From: Rutidosis leptorrhynchoides
Taxonomy: Eukaryota; Streptophyta; Magnoliopsida; Asterales; Asteraceae
Direction of reading: 5' to 3'
Length of the DNA: 64,000 nucleotides
Assembly: GCF_046630445.1 (NCBI RefSeq)
Contig: NC_092338.1
Span: forward strand, 225,502,501-225,566,500
The stretch's first letter is position 1. Every line of letters begins with the position of its first letter. Positions 1 through 9,504 of the stretch are shown piece after piece. The position numbers were made by a program, and so were the translations under genes. The notes under the pieces were generated by a model that made no database searches, was not told the DNA's origin, and worked only from the letters and a program-made list of their open reading frames with translations.

Positions 1-1391
1 AAATGTGATGGATGAAACGTGTTTAGTTGTTTTCCTTGTCAAAATACCTTTCCGATGATATAAGATACATACTTTGGTTGTTTGCGAGTCATAAATGGTG
101 ATTGGTTGAAGTTAGGTTCGTGCATAAAACTTAAAAACTGCCAGAATTCTCTGCACAGGTAATGGCGCGGCGCGCCATATACCCGCGCGGCGCGTCAAAG
201 TGGTCTGTCCAACTTTGTCGATTTTTGAATAATGTTTGCTATGCTACGCACCTCCGATTCACATGTAACTTGTTCTAACATGCTCATACATGATTAATAA
301 CCTCAGAAAAATAGTTCGGGACCCGACCCGAACGTGTTGACTTTTTCGTTGACTTTGACCGACCAAAGTTTGACTTTTTGTCAAACTTAACCAAATGATT
401 ATGCAACCTTCCTAACTTGTTTCTATACTTGTATCTTGCATGAAACTTGACAATTTGATTTCACATGCTACATAATCGAGTCGTAACGAGCCATAGGACT
501 AATTGAACATCTTTGACCTATCGTGTTTATCGTTATTGATACGACCTATTTGTTTAGGTCAAGACTAGCACTATCCTTCGCACACGTTATTTTGTGAAGT
601 ACTTTTCGTACGTGCACTCAAGGTGAGATCATAGTCCCATCTTTCAAACAACTTTTATGCTTTAAACTATGGGATGAGAAACATATACGTATCATACTTT
701 TATCCATTGAACACAAGTACGAAAACGAACATTCCACGTATGGGTTTGAACAAAAATCCTCAATTCAATTATCATTAGTTACACTTGCAGGGTGTAAACG
801 TGAACTTATATTATGTGATCACATGGGCTTGACGAGCCTCATTCGGACGGTTCGCTACCGTTAGCGGATGAAATATATTTTCGGGTTTAGTGTATGTTCT
901 AACACTACGCAAAGGGTGCAAAACAGTTAAGTTTGATAATTGGGTGCCCGCGAAACAAATAACAACTTTGGAATGCAAATGATTTTGATAATCATATTAT
1001 ATTAAATCTTGTGGTTCAAATGCAACGTTTACTAAAACACCTATGATTTCACCAACGTTTTCGTTGACAGTTTTCTATATGTTTTCTCAGGTCCTTGAAA
1101 GCTACTTGATACATGCTTCCGCACTCTTTTTGATACTTGCTTGAATGTCGAGTATACATGCATAGTTGGAGCGTCTTTTGACTACTTTAAATTTTGTCGC
1201 ATAGGTTTCATTCGTACGTTAAACATTGTAATGTAACTAGTCTTTGAACTACATTTGTAAACTTGAAACATCCTTTTACTTATGAAATAGATGCGACATA
1301 TTTTGGTCAAACGTCATGATAAAGACTTATGACCACGCAACGGGAACGAAGTAGTCGGCGCCGTCAAACATGATTTGGTTGGGTCGCTACA
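1..1391 (+). mobile_element. 3' portion of an LTR (gypsy-type), left end outside window
   Basis: The stretch ends in GGTTGGGTCGCTACA, the same kind of terminus (GGGTCxCTACA) as the other gypsy LTRs in this window. About 300 bases upstream it has the block CACCAACGTTTTCGTTGACA followed by TTCTCAGGT, a diverged version of the U5 block found in all the other LTRs. No coding frame is visible. It appears to interrupt the minus-oriented LTR that follows at 1392-2297. Whether it is a solo LTR or a 3' LTR cannot be decided because its start is not in the window. Confidence 0.6.
163..200. repeat. GC-rich imperfect palindromes inside an LTR
   Basis: Two adjacent GC-only words, TGGCGCGGCGCGCCA and CCCGCGCGGCGCG, stand out in an otherwise AT-rich LTR. 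Each nearly reads the same on both strands, so a strong stem could form in the transcript. The function is unknown. Confidence 0.6.
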
Positions 1392-2297
1392 AGTAATAGT
1401 GTATACATGTTATTTATTTTATTTTTAATTGCATATAATTTATAACATTATTTACATATTTCGGTAAAAATAATAACCGAAGTAAAAAGTAAAAAGTAAA
1501 AAGTAAAAATTAAAAATTAAAAAGTAAAAAAAATAAAAAGTAAGAAAAGAATACTTACTAGTAGTAATTCTTCAAAGAGAGAATGAGAGAAATTTTGGTG
1601 TGAGTTTGAATGAGAAATGAGGGGTATTTATACCTGAAAAAATCAGGTAAAAAGAATAAAATAATTAAAAGAAAAAGAAATATTTAATTCTTAATGGGAT
1701 TTTAAAATTAAAAAGTATTAAATGTTAGGTCATGGGATAATGCACAAAATAAAATAATAAAAGTAGTTTTTCCATTAAAATTTTTAATTAAAAAGTAATT
1801 TATTTATTTTTTATTTATTTATTTTAAGGATTTTTTTTTGTAAATAAACAAATTTATTTAATGTTTTTCCAAGAATATTTGTCAATAATATTTTATTTTA
1901 TTATTTTATTTAATTAATAAATACAAATTTTGCATAAAAATAATAAATAATTCGGTATTTTGTATTTTTAATAATAATTATGATTTTAATTATTAAACTA
2001 CAGCTTTAGTAAGTTTGTAAATATTATTACATTTATATATAATTGGATTTATTATATAGTTAAATATATAATACATTAACTAAATAATAAAAGTGATACA
2101 AAGTTTATATACTTAGTTAAATTATGTCAAATTATATAAATTAATAATATATTATTTATTTAAGCGTACATTGTTGACTAAAAATTACTATTCGGTCAAT
2201 ATTTAATTGTATATAACAACCCTTAATACATATAGTCAGACATATAACCCTAGGGTTAATTCAGAAATTTAGAAGTCGAAAAGTGAGGGTTGTTACA
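1392..2297 (-). mobile_element. LTR fragment in minus orientation (U3 to R)
   Basis: Read on the minus strand, this begins TGTAACAACCCTCAC at 2297, a typical gypsy LTR 5' end. It runs through AT-rich U3 to a TATA box near 1624-1632 and a short leader-like stretch. It then stops where the plus-strand LTR 1-1391 begins. The right end abuts the internal sequence of element B, so this LTR probably inserted into B. No genes are seen. Confidence 0.55.
1624..1648 (-). promoter_or_regulatory. TATA box preceded by a short hairpin
   Basis: On the minus strand the sequence TATAAATAC (1632-1624) is immediately preceded by ACCTGA-N5-TCAGGT, a perfect 6-bp stem (1648-1632). This is the only convincing core promoter in the minus LTR and would start its transcript near 1595-1600. 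Confidence 0.55.
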
Positions 2298-2474
2298 GAT
2301 TGTGCTATTACCATTTCTTTCTTAGAACATTAACTATATTCACTCCGAAATTCATATCTACGAATTCTGGACTATTATTCACTTGACTTAAAGTCGGGAA
2401 GAGAAAACAAAAGTATGGAACTCCAAAATATAAAGGAAAATATAAGGCTTGACAACAATTATAAACCATGTATA

Positions 2475-2640
2475 TCAATACGTATTGCAACGTAAAGGCA
2501 CGAGAGAATAAAAAACATTATAGTCCCAAGGTAATAGTAGAAGAAAAATAACTTCCTCTGGTGGTAGATGAAAAAGAAGAATGAAGGATACAATAGCCAG
2601 GAAAATATCAAGAATCAGAACCGGATGGAATATTTAAAAA
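2475..2640 (-). pseudogene. Antisense hydrophobic mini-ORF, copy B, degraded
   Basis: On the minus strand this can be read through as the words HPVLILDIFL and LLFHLPPEE, nearly identical to the intact 75-residue antisense ORF at 8926-9153 of element A. No start codon leads this frame and the C-terminal half is shifted relative to A, so it is probably not functional. Upstream on the same strand, CACTATAAATCCAC (near 2712-2724) matches the TATA box of copy A. The function of the encoded peptide is unknown. Confidence 0.5.
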
Positions 2641-3038
2641 TGTTTTAGAAGATGAATTAAGAAAGAAAGTATAGAAGATAGGAGTGTGGAAACAAGGAAA
2701 TGAAGAGAGTGGATTTATAGTGAAATATCCGACAGAGCAATCAAAACAGGTTATCTCATTTAACGAAAGAGGATCCTAATTTCCTTAACTACCGAAGAAC
2801 CAAATCTTATTACGAAGATTTCCTCTAAATCCCTTGAATTCTGGAAATCAACCATAACTACGTCACTAGTTAAGACGAACCTGCATTTACTCATTTTCAC
2901 TCTTTTGCAATAGCTTCACTCGTACTCTTCACATAAACGAATTGTTTTATCCGTATTACTAACTAATGATAAACCTCTAATTTCCAACTCATATGAGTCA
3001 TGAAAACATACTTATTGTCAGCCATGACGATCCCAATC

Positions 3039-3074
3039 AAATTTCAGGACGAAATTTCTTTAACGGGTAGGTAC
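3039..3074 (+). promoter_or_regulatory. Hairpin and polypurine-tract-like signal before LTR (element B)
   Basis: AAATTTC-aggac-GAAATTT forms a 7-bp stem, followed by TTTAACGGGTAGGTAC just before the LTR start TGTGACGACC at 3075. The position fits the plus-strand priming site of an LTR retrotransposon. Confidence 0.6.
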
Positions 3075-3708
3075 TGTGACGACCCGGAAATTTTCGACCA
3101 AATTTAAACTTAATCTTATATGATTTCGACAAGATAAGCAAAGTCTGTAATGTTGAGTCTCAAAAATTTTGAAACTATATTCATATAATCAATTACCCTT
3201 TTGTCTATGCTCGATGATTCAACATTTATGTGTATGTAGATATAAAAATTAATATATAGTTATATTAATTGAAAACGTTAACAAAGTATTAGATGTATAA
3301 TAATTTACATGAACGTATTTGTTTCAATATATTTATTGACGAATTAAAAGATAATATCAAATGATTGAATTACCAGTTACACTGTGTTATGATTACAGAT
3401 CTCTGTTGTGAGGTCCACTATGATTTAAGAAATCTTCCTTGTTAACGGTATTCGGAATAATTGATAAAGTAATCTATAAGTGAGAACAACGTGTCAAATA
3501 ACGAGAGTTAGACAAAAGTTAGTGGAGAACTAAATAGTATTCAATTGATTTAGTTTCAAACGTGCGGAAACATTTTTCGATTCAATAGAATTTAATTATT
3601 AAAATGTTTTGTTTAAATAACCTAATTTGAATATATACAATAGGTTGAAATGTTAGTTTTTAAATACATAAATAACTCGCAACGTGTATTTAAAACATGT
3701 TTATGAAT

Positions 3709-3784
<76 letters not shown>
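3075..3784 (+). mobile_element. 3' LTR of element B, first part
   Basis: It begins TGTGACGACCCGG right after the polypurine-type signal of element B. At its AT microsatellite it is split by element A, whose ATATA duplication lies in the repeat. The LTR continues at 11453, where the AT repeat and an AT-rich U3 resume, and is split again by the gene-fragment mosaic near 11930. No gene is present. Confidence 0.7.
3715..3784. repeat. (AT)n microsatellite, left half
   Basis: An uninterrupted AT dinucleotide run lies in the LTR of element B. It is the insertion site of element A and resumes at 11448-11517. Confidence 0.9.
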
Positions 3785-3788
<4 letters not shown>

Positions 3789-4540
3789 ACGACCCGGAAA
3801 TTTCCGACCAAATTTAAACTTTAATCTTTATATTATTCCGACACGATAAGCAAAGTTTGTTAAGTTAAATCTCAAAAATTTTAAACTGTGTTCATACATT
3901 CATTATAACCTCGACCAAATTCTGACGATTCACGAACCGTTATATATAAATAGATATGTATATGTATATATGTATTATAACTTGAGAATATTAATAAAGT
4001 ATTAAACGTATAATACCTTACACGAACGTATTTATTTCAATATGATTTTCGATGAAATTAAAAAAATATATTAAATGATTGAATTATCAGAAACATTGAA
4101 TTATGATTACAAAGTCTCTGTTGAGAGGTCCACTATGATTTGAGAAAATCTATTCCTCTTAACGATATTCAGAATAATTTGTAAAGCTATTTATAAATAA
4201 AAACAAAAAGTGTCATTTACGAAAGTTAGACAAAAGATAGTGGGGAATTGGTTTCCATAATATTCTATTAATTTAATTTCAAAAGTACAAAGACGTTTTC
4301 AGTTTAAAAAGAACTTTATTATTAAAACGTATATAACTTTTATAAATATCTAGAACCACTTTTGACAACTCATTACTTAACCAGTATGATAAAGATAACG
4401 ATATTTATATTTTATTTTATTAAATATATATAACGATTTAAATTAATATTATATATACGCGTATTATACATATATAGTTTTATACTTTTACTATACTTTA
4501 ACTTTACCTTTACTTTACTTTTACTTTACTTTTACTTTAC

Positions 4541-4730
4541 TTTAACTTTAATAATTCATACTTTAATAATTCATACTTTAATAATTCACTTTAATAATTC
4601 ATACTTTAATAATTCACTTTAATAATTCATACTTTAATAATTCATACTTTAATAATTCACTTTAATAATTCATACTTTAATAATTCACTTTAATAATTCA
4701 TACTTTAATAATTCACTTTAATAATTCAAA
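4541..4730 (+). repeat. TTTAATAATTCA minisatellite in LTR
   Basis: Tandem units alternate between CTTTAATAATTCATA and CTTTAATAATTCA, just upstream of the TATA box. The 3' LTR of the same element (10262-10415) has about 30 bases fewer, so the unit number has changed since insertion. Confidence 0.85.
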
Positions 4731-4737
4731 AATCTAT

Positions 4738-4745
4738 TATAAATA
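4738..4745 (+). promoter_or_regulatory. LTR TATA box (element A 5' LTR)
   Basis: TATAAATA follows the minisatellite and precedes the probable transcript start near 4770. The same box is at 10427-10434 in the 3' LTR. Confidence 0.65.
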
Positions 4746-5320
4746 GAATTCAATAGGTTTCATTATTTTATAGAAACTTGAAAATATATTTCTCTAAACT
4801 CTCTCAATCGAATTACATATATATATTTACTTAGTATTATTTCAAGATATTATTAGTATACATAAAATACTACGACGGAGTTATATTCAGACGATTTCAA
4901 AATAAGTTTTCAAACGGGATAGAGCTAAGGAAATTATGGGTTATAGCTATGGAGGTTATGGGTATTGTTCGAGGGTATTGCTCGTGAGGTCAACCTAACG
5001 TTTATCATTTTCGTTGCGTCTACGTACTTTCCTGCAATATTGAATCACAATATTGATACGTTCGTGAATCCGAGACAAACCCTGCACTTGTTCAGTTCCG
5101 TCATATACATAATTGCTACGAAATACAGTATTGTGAGTTTCATTTGCTCCCTTTTTAATTGCTTTTGCAATATATAGTTTTGGGCTGAGAATACATGCGC
5201 TGTTTTATAAATGTTTTACGAAATAGGCACAAGTAATAAAACAAATTCTATGTGGGTTTAAACCAGAAATATACCCTTAGCTTGGTAACATTAAACTACT
5301 TGTCTATGTACGGTAGGTGC

Positions 5321-5390
5321 GAATCCTAAAGATAGATCTATTGGGCCTGACAAACCCCATCCTGACTATGGGATGCTTTAGTACTTCGAG
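5321..5390 (+). repeat. Conserved LTR core block
   Basis: The block starts GCGAATCCTAAAGATAG, passes AAACCCCATC and GGATGC, and ends TTTAGTACTTCGA. It recurs in every full LTR here, including both otherwise different LTR types: 11010-11079, 21938-22006, 22614-22685, 29866-29935, 39730-39800, 43424-43496, 49564-49633, 50306-50375 and 62778-62850. Its middle can pair (CCCAT with ATGGG here, CATCC with GGATG elsewhere). An R/U5 RNA signal is likely, but its role is unproven. Confidence 0.75.
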
Positions 5391-5567
5391 GTTATATTAA
5401 ACACACCTGATCTGGTGTACTTCAGAGGGTAAAACATGAACGTTAAGGCTTGTTACCGGGTGCCTACAACTTATAGAATACTTTTATACACTTGCGAGTG
5501 TACATATATTTATAAACGGAAATCTTGTGGTCTATTTACATATTGAAATGATTGTTATGATAAACCT

Positions 5568-5731
5568 TTTGCTCTAGAGTAGAGGGAGGGACGACCTTAT
5601 CTAGGCGCGGGTTCTATACTCGCAGGTGGAGTAGCGACTTCCTTCTAATCTAGGGTACGAGGAATGATTGTCTACACCCACCTCTCCCATACCCCACTTT
5701 TGTGGGATTGGGTATTGTTGTTGTTGTTGTG
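5568..5731 (+). mobile_element. SINE insertion (Au-like) in the 5' LTR
   Basis: A segment of about 164 bases, present in the 5' LTR and absent from the otherwise near-identical 3' LTR, is flanked by the 16-bp duplication TTGTTATGATAAACCT (5552-5567 and 5732-5747). It ends CCCCACTTTTGTGGGATTGG followed by a TTG-repeat tail, which is the hallmark of the plant Au-type SINE 3' end. It is short, has no ORF and has a long target duplication, as expected for LINE-mobilised insertion. I identify the family from its 3' end only; the 5' part seems divergent or truncated. Confidence 0.78.
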
Positions 5732-5938
5732 TTGTTATGATAAACCTATGAACTCACCAACCTTTTGGTTGACACTTTTAAGCATGTTTATTCTCAGTTA
5801 TGAAAGAAATCTTCCGCTGTGCATTTGCTCATTTTAAAGATAATACTTGGAGTCGTACATGACATATTTAGGTCAGTATCTCGCAATGGGACCAGATGTT
5901 GATGACTTCGTCCAGGTGGATTAGGACGGGTCACTACA

Positions 5939-6050
5939 GTTGGTATCAGAGCAGTGGTCTTAGCGAACCAGGTCTGCATTAGTGTGTCTAACTGATAGTC
6001 GTTAGGATGCATTAGTGAGTCTGGACTTCGACCGTGTCTGCATTTCAAAA
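5939..6050 (+). promoter_or_regulatory. Primer binding site and conserved leader (element A)
   Basis: TGGTATCAGAGC (5941-5952) is the tRNA primer site. It is followed by a leader containing GCATTAGTGTGTC and, about 35 nt on, GCATTAGTGAGTC, then TGGACTTCGACCGTGT. The same leader follows the primer site of elements C, D and the young chromovirus. Its position and conservation suggest packaging or dimerisation. Confidence 0.7.
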
Positions 6051-6326
6051 ATTTTGCTCATCATTCTTGTCGGAAATTACCTGCTTACCATTCTTAGTCT
6101 AGACACATCTTATTGCATTGATTGCATGAATAGTGTATAGACAAAATTCATATCTTAGCGTATCTGCTAATTCATATCTTAGCGTATCTGTTACTGTAAA
6201 CTTTGCCTGACATATTCCGTAAATTCCTCCGTAATCTACGAAACCTTTTGCTCTATATAATTAGAATACCACCCGATAGCCGGAAAATCATTTCATATCC
6301 AAAAATTCTTTATTCAATCGTACGAA

Positions 6327-6761
6327 ATGGAATTCATCATTAGTTCAAGTCCCTCGGATTCCGAAATAGAATCCCACTCAAGTTCCGAAAGCAGTGTGAC
6401 CGGAATGGATCAACCAATTAGTCATCATCTATTCTGGATGAATTGGGGATGGGTTCGTAGCCTCCTTAATCATTGGAGACAAGAAGAAGGTGATCCCTTC
6501 CATCCACCACATTGCCCTCTTGGCGAAGAACCTGAAGCACTTACCGGCGAACCTATCCGAAACACCATTTTCTCTCTTATTTCTAGAGTATCTCGTCACG
6601 ATTACATACTACACCAAATTCTAGATTTTATTTATCCGCTCGTCCGAACCGACAATCACCCCGGTGTAATAGAAGAAGTCAACGAGCTTCGCGCTCGGGT
6701 AGTGGCTTTGGAGAATATGGTGCAAAGGTTACAAACACCAGCAGCAGCACCAGCAGCATAA
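6327..6761 (+). CDS. Conserved small ORF of the non-autonomous element, C-terminally truncated
   Basis: The ORF encodes 144 residues. It starts with a serine/acidic stretch, has a central region with HLFWMNWGWVRS, EEGDPFHPP and ALTGEPIRNT, and ends with a short predicted coiled coil around NELRARVVALENMVQ before an alanine/proline tail. The homologous ORF in element C (41785-42438, minus strand) runs to about 217 residues, and the frame here stays open past the TAA to about 6850, so this copy seems shortened by one stop. It sits where ORF1 lies in the chromovirus (about 390 nt after the primer site) but is not recognisably similar to it. I do not recognise a function; a nucleic-acid or Gag-binding role is speculation. 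Confidence 0.6.
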   Translation: MEFIISSSPSDSEIESHSSSESSVTGMDQPISHHLFWMNWGWVRSLLNHWRQEEGDPFHPPHCPLGEEPEALTGEPIRNTIFSLISRVSRHDYILHQILDFIYPLVRTDNHPGVIEEVNELRARVVALENMVQRLQTPAAAPAA

Positions 6762-7112
6762 ACAGTACCACCATCAGCAACACCAACAGTACCATTACCA
6801 CCACCAACAACAACCGCATCGCAAACCTCAACTTCACAATCTGTCCCATGAGCATCGACGTCATACGCCCTGTAGATACTAAGGAATACCACAACGATGA
6901 AGTATTGATTCATAACTTCATTGGGAAAACATTCTACGACGATTATGTAATTTCTAAAGTTTAGAAATTATCTATCCTAGCCTTAACCATAAATCAAGTG
7001 AGTTTAATTTAATATTAACTCATTAAATCTATATTACATCTGAAGAAATATACACATATATTTCCATAAAGACTGTAATAAAATTCTTTTGTACAAAATA
7101 TTAATTGTGACA

Positions 7113-7140
7113 TTTTTTTAACGGGTAGGTAATACCCGAG
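7113..7140 (+). promoter_or_regulatory. Internal PPT-like palindrome CGGGTA-N5-TACCCG
   Basis: TTTTTTAACGGGTAGGTA repeats the sequence found just before the 3' LTR, but here it is followed by TACCCG so that a perfect 6-bp stem forms (7122-7127 with 7133-7138). Equivalent sites are at 32361-32382, 41661-41677 and 60361-60377. Confidence 0.65.
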
Positions 7141-8460
7141 AGATATATAAATTCACAATTAATATGTTACATTCTTCGAATCTGATTCAGCAAATCATCC
7201 ATTATACTCCCTACTTTCACAACAATATACATTCTTTTATAGAAATCAAAACAACCATACTCATTCAAAAATCTAATTACATATTCTGATTTTGAAATCG
7301 CCGAATTCAATTCAAGTTATAAACGATATCATCACTCTTAGATTCTTACATCTTTCAAAGCTATACTTTAACTTCAAAACTGTGTTAGAACATCGCATGT
7401 ATATTAACGATTATAATCTGTGTTCAAGCCCTTCGAAATACCTGAAGACACTTCAAATAATGAACAATCGAGATGATGATCCAACCACATGTTATCCACA
7501 GTTATGTACCTGAAAAACTCTTGAAACCAAAGTCATAATTTAACATGTATCCATGTCAGACCTTTTGGCATTTACTAGCTAAAATAACTTTTCAATCCCT
7601 TCTAAAAATAGACAATTTTGTCACAGCTCCAGCAAACCAACTTCAATTGTTCATTCGATAAGCCTTATTATAATGATTACCCCTTCATCATTATTACCGG
7701 GGAACCTTTCATATCTCGCCACATTAGCAGTAAACTTATTAACAACTTCATTGATCTTTGACTTTCCGAAAAAACTTTATATTTATCAAAATCCCATCAT
7801 TTACTCATCTGCATCTTGTAACGAGAATTGCCATATGAATCATCAGAAATTAGCAATCAGTATTTTGAAATCTCGCAGCATGTCTACGCCAACAATTATA
7901 TGTGTCTATCTTCTGGACTTATATACTTTGAATGTGAAGTTTCTGAAAAACACCCTAAACTGCGAACTAGTTCTCGAAATACTGATGAAGCATCAAAAAC
8001 TGTAAACGATCTTAACAGTAAAAAGTTTGATGACAAAGAATAGTAAGGTGGAAAAGCTGAGAAAAAGAGAAGGTTTGGAACTGGAAAACGGATTGAACAG
8101 ACTATGAAGGAGGCTGTGGACAAATCACAAAGACTAAATCTGCCTTCAAAGAATCCAAATGATTCAGTGCCTGCTAAAGTCATTAACGAATACCTTACTC
8201 TTTATTCTAAACCTTTACAGACAAATCTTCATCATCATCCATCAATATTAGAAATTCTAAGATATTATCATATCTTTCATTATAAATATTCGCGATATTT
8301 CTGAAGATATTTTCACAACTAATCTTATCTGAAGTCATTTATCTCTTTGCGCTATCAGTGTTACATCATATAAGAAACTATTAGTTTCTATATTCTATAA
8401 ACTTTCGAGTTTAAATTATGAATGTTTTGAAGTAGTGTTGGGAACTGAAGCATGAGTTAG
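7141..8460 (+). pseudogene. Decayed coding-like region of element A
   Basis: This stretch is homologous, in pieces, to element C (minus strand, 40380-41660 and 26560-27252), for example around LPGNLSY (7699-7719) and TVNDLNSKKFDDK near 8002-8040. Frames at 7673-8005 and 7828-8043 are open in A but broken in C by stops and indels, and neither resembles a known domain. It may be the ghost of a second ORF. No pol motifs were found. Confidence 0.4.
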
Positions 8461-8523
8461 TATAATATAATGACACTTGATCAACGTGATTATATTACAG
8501 TAAGTCATGCTGAGTTTCTAATG

Positions 8524-8562
8524 GGACATGACGATTCACAGACCATGTCGTCATCATGTTCC
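8524..8562. repeat. Inverted repeat in the antisense unit of element A
   Basis: ATGACGA and TCGTCAT form a 7-bp stem around ATTCACAGACCATG-type loop sequence. The corresponding place in element C (26572-26605) has the perfect stem ACGTGATGA / TCATCACGT with changes on both arms. Confidence 0.5.
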
Positions 8563-8925
8563 ATGTTACACGACTCTTGTATTCTATTTAATCTCTAAAA
8601 ATATCAAGAATATATTTTCTTGATGATTCGGTCTTTTCAGGGTATTCTGGTAAATTAACAAATCAAGATCGTGCCATTACCATTTCCTTCTTAGAACATT
8701 AACTATGTTCATTCTGAAATTCATATCTGCGAATACTGGACCATTACAAACGTTGCTTAATCGCAAGAAGAAGAAACGAAAGGACAAAACTCCAAAATAG
8801 AAATTGGAGTATAAATCGCAGCAAATAGAAGGGAGCATTAACTGTGGATGTCAATGATTATAGAAGACAAAAGCAGGGGCTTTGAAATATAAGGGAAGAT
8901 ATAAAACCCAACAACCACCCAAAAA

Positions 8926-9153
8926 TTATAAACCGTATATATCGATGCATATAGCAATATAAAGACACGGAAGAACTAAAAACACTATAAAACCGAGAGT
9001 ATAGTAGAAGTAAATAGATTCTTCCGGAGGTAGATGAAAAAGAAGAGCGACAGATATGAAAGTGAGGAGTATATCAAGAATCAGCACTGGATGAAGTATA
9101 TTGACAAATACTTTAAAATATGAGTTGAGAAGGTGTGAGTTGTAAGAAAACAA
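8926..9153 (-). CDS. Antisense hydrophobic mini-ORF (75 residues)
   Basis: The ORF runs opposite to the retrotransposon and near the end of its internal region. The product has two hydrophobic stretches (about residues 14-40 and 46-72) separated by HLPPEES, so a small two-pass membrane protein is possible. Fourteen bases or so upstream of the predicted mRNA start lies TATAAATCC (minus strand, 9169-9161) in the context CACTATAAATCCACC. Both the box and the ORF recur, degraded, in elements B (2475-2730) and C (about 26060-26330). Antisense ORFs between pol and the 3' LTR are known from some plant gypsy lineages such as Tat, but I do not recognise this protein. Expression is unproven. Confidence 0.5.
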   Translation of the reverse strand: MFSYNSHLLNSYFKVFVNILHPVLILDILLTFISVALLFHLPPEESIYFYYTLGFIVFLVLPCLYIAICIDIYGL

Positions 9154-9160
9154 ATGAGGT

Positions 9161-9169
9161 GGATTTATA
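9161..9169 (-). promoter_or_regulatory. TATA box of the antisense unit
   Basis: TATAAATCC on the minus strand, preceded by GGATATTTCAC, is conserved in the same place in element B (near 2711-2720). Element C has the diverged CATTATAAATT (about 26045-26055, plus strand). Confidence 0.5.
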
Positions 9170-9467
9170 GTGAAATATCCGACAGAGAAATCAAAATGGA
9201 TTATCGCATTAATTCGAAGAGGATCATAATTTCCTTAATCGCCGAATAATCAAATCCAATATAGATTACAAAGATTTTCTTTTCGGAGATCAATCGTGAT
9301 GACGTCAAAAGATACGACGAATCACTATTATCTTATTTCATTCATTTACGATAACTTCACTCACACGTTTCGATTAATTGAATTATTTTATCCATTCTTC
9401 TTGAACATGATAAAACTCTATAATCGTTATAATAACATTCTCATTGTTAGTCATGACGACCTCTATC

Positions 9468-9504
9468 AAATTTCGGGGATGAAATTTCTTTAACGGGTAG
9501 GTAC
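9468..9504 (+). promoter_or_regulatory. Hairpin and PPT-like signal (element A)
   Basis: AAATTTC-N6-GAAATTT is followed by TTTAACGGGTAGGTAC, adjoining the 3' LTR start at 9505. Confidence 0.65.

Larger units (their letters stand above)
2298..3074 (+). mobile_element. Internal tail of non-autonomous LTR element B
   Basis: The sequence is clearly related to the last 800 bases of the internal region of element A (about 8680-9504) and, on the opposite strand, to 25692-26460 in element C. It ends in a hairpin plus TTTAACGGGTAGGTAC directly before an LTR start, the same arrangement as in A, C and both chromovirus copies. The rest of the element lies left of the window, beyond the inserted LTRs. 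Confidence 0.7.
3785..5938 (+). repeat. 5' LTR of element A
   Basis: It starts TGTGACGACCCGG and ends GGACGGGTCACTACA. It holds a TTTAATAATTC minisatellite, a TATA box at 4738-4745, the conserved 70-bp LTR core (5321-5390) and a SINE (5568-5731) absent from the 3' LTR. The small frame at 4965-5177 is repeated in the 3' LTR only because LTRs are duplicates; it shows no gene features. Confidence 0.9.

Noticed and set aside
4965..5177. Small frame found twice (also 10654-10899) and seemingly conserved
   Set aside because: Both copies are in the two LTRs of one element, so identity follows from LTR duplication; no start context or domain.
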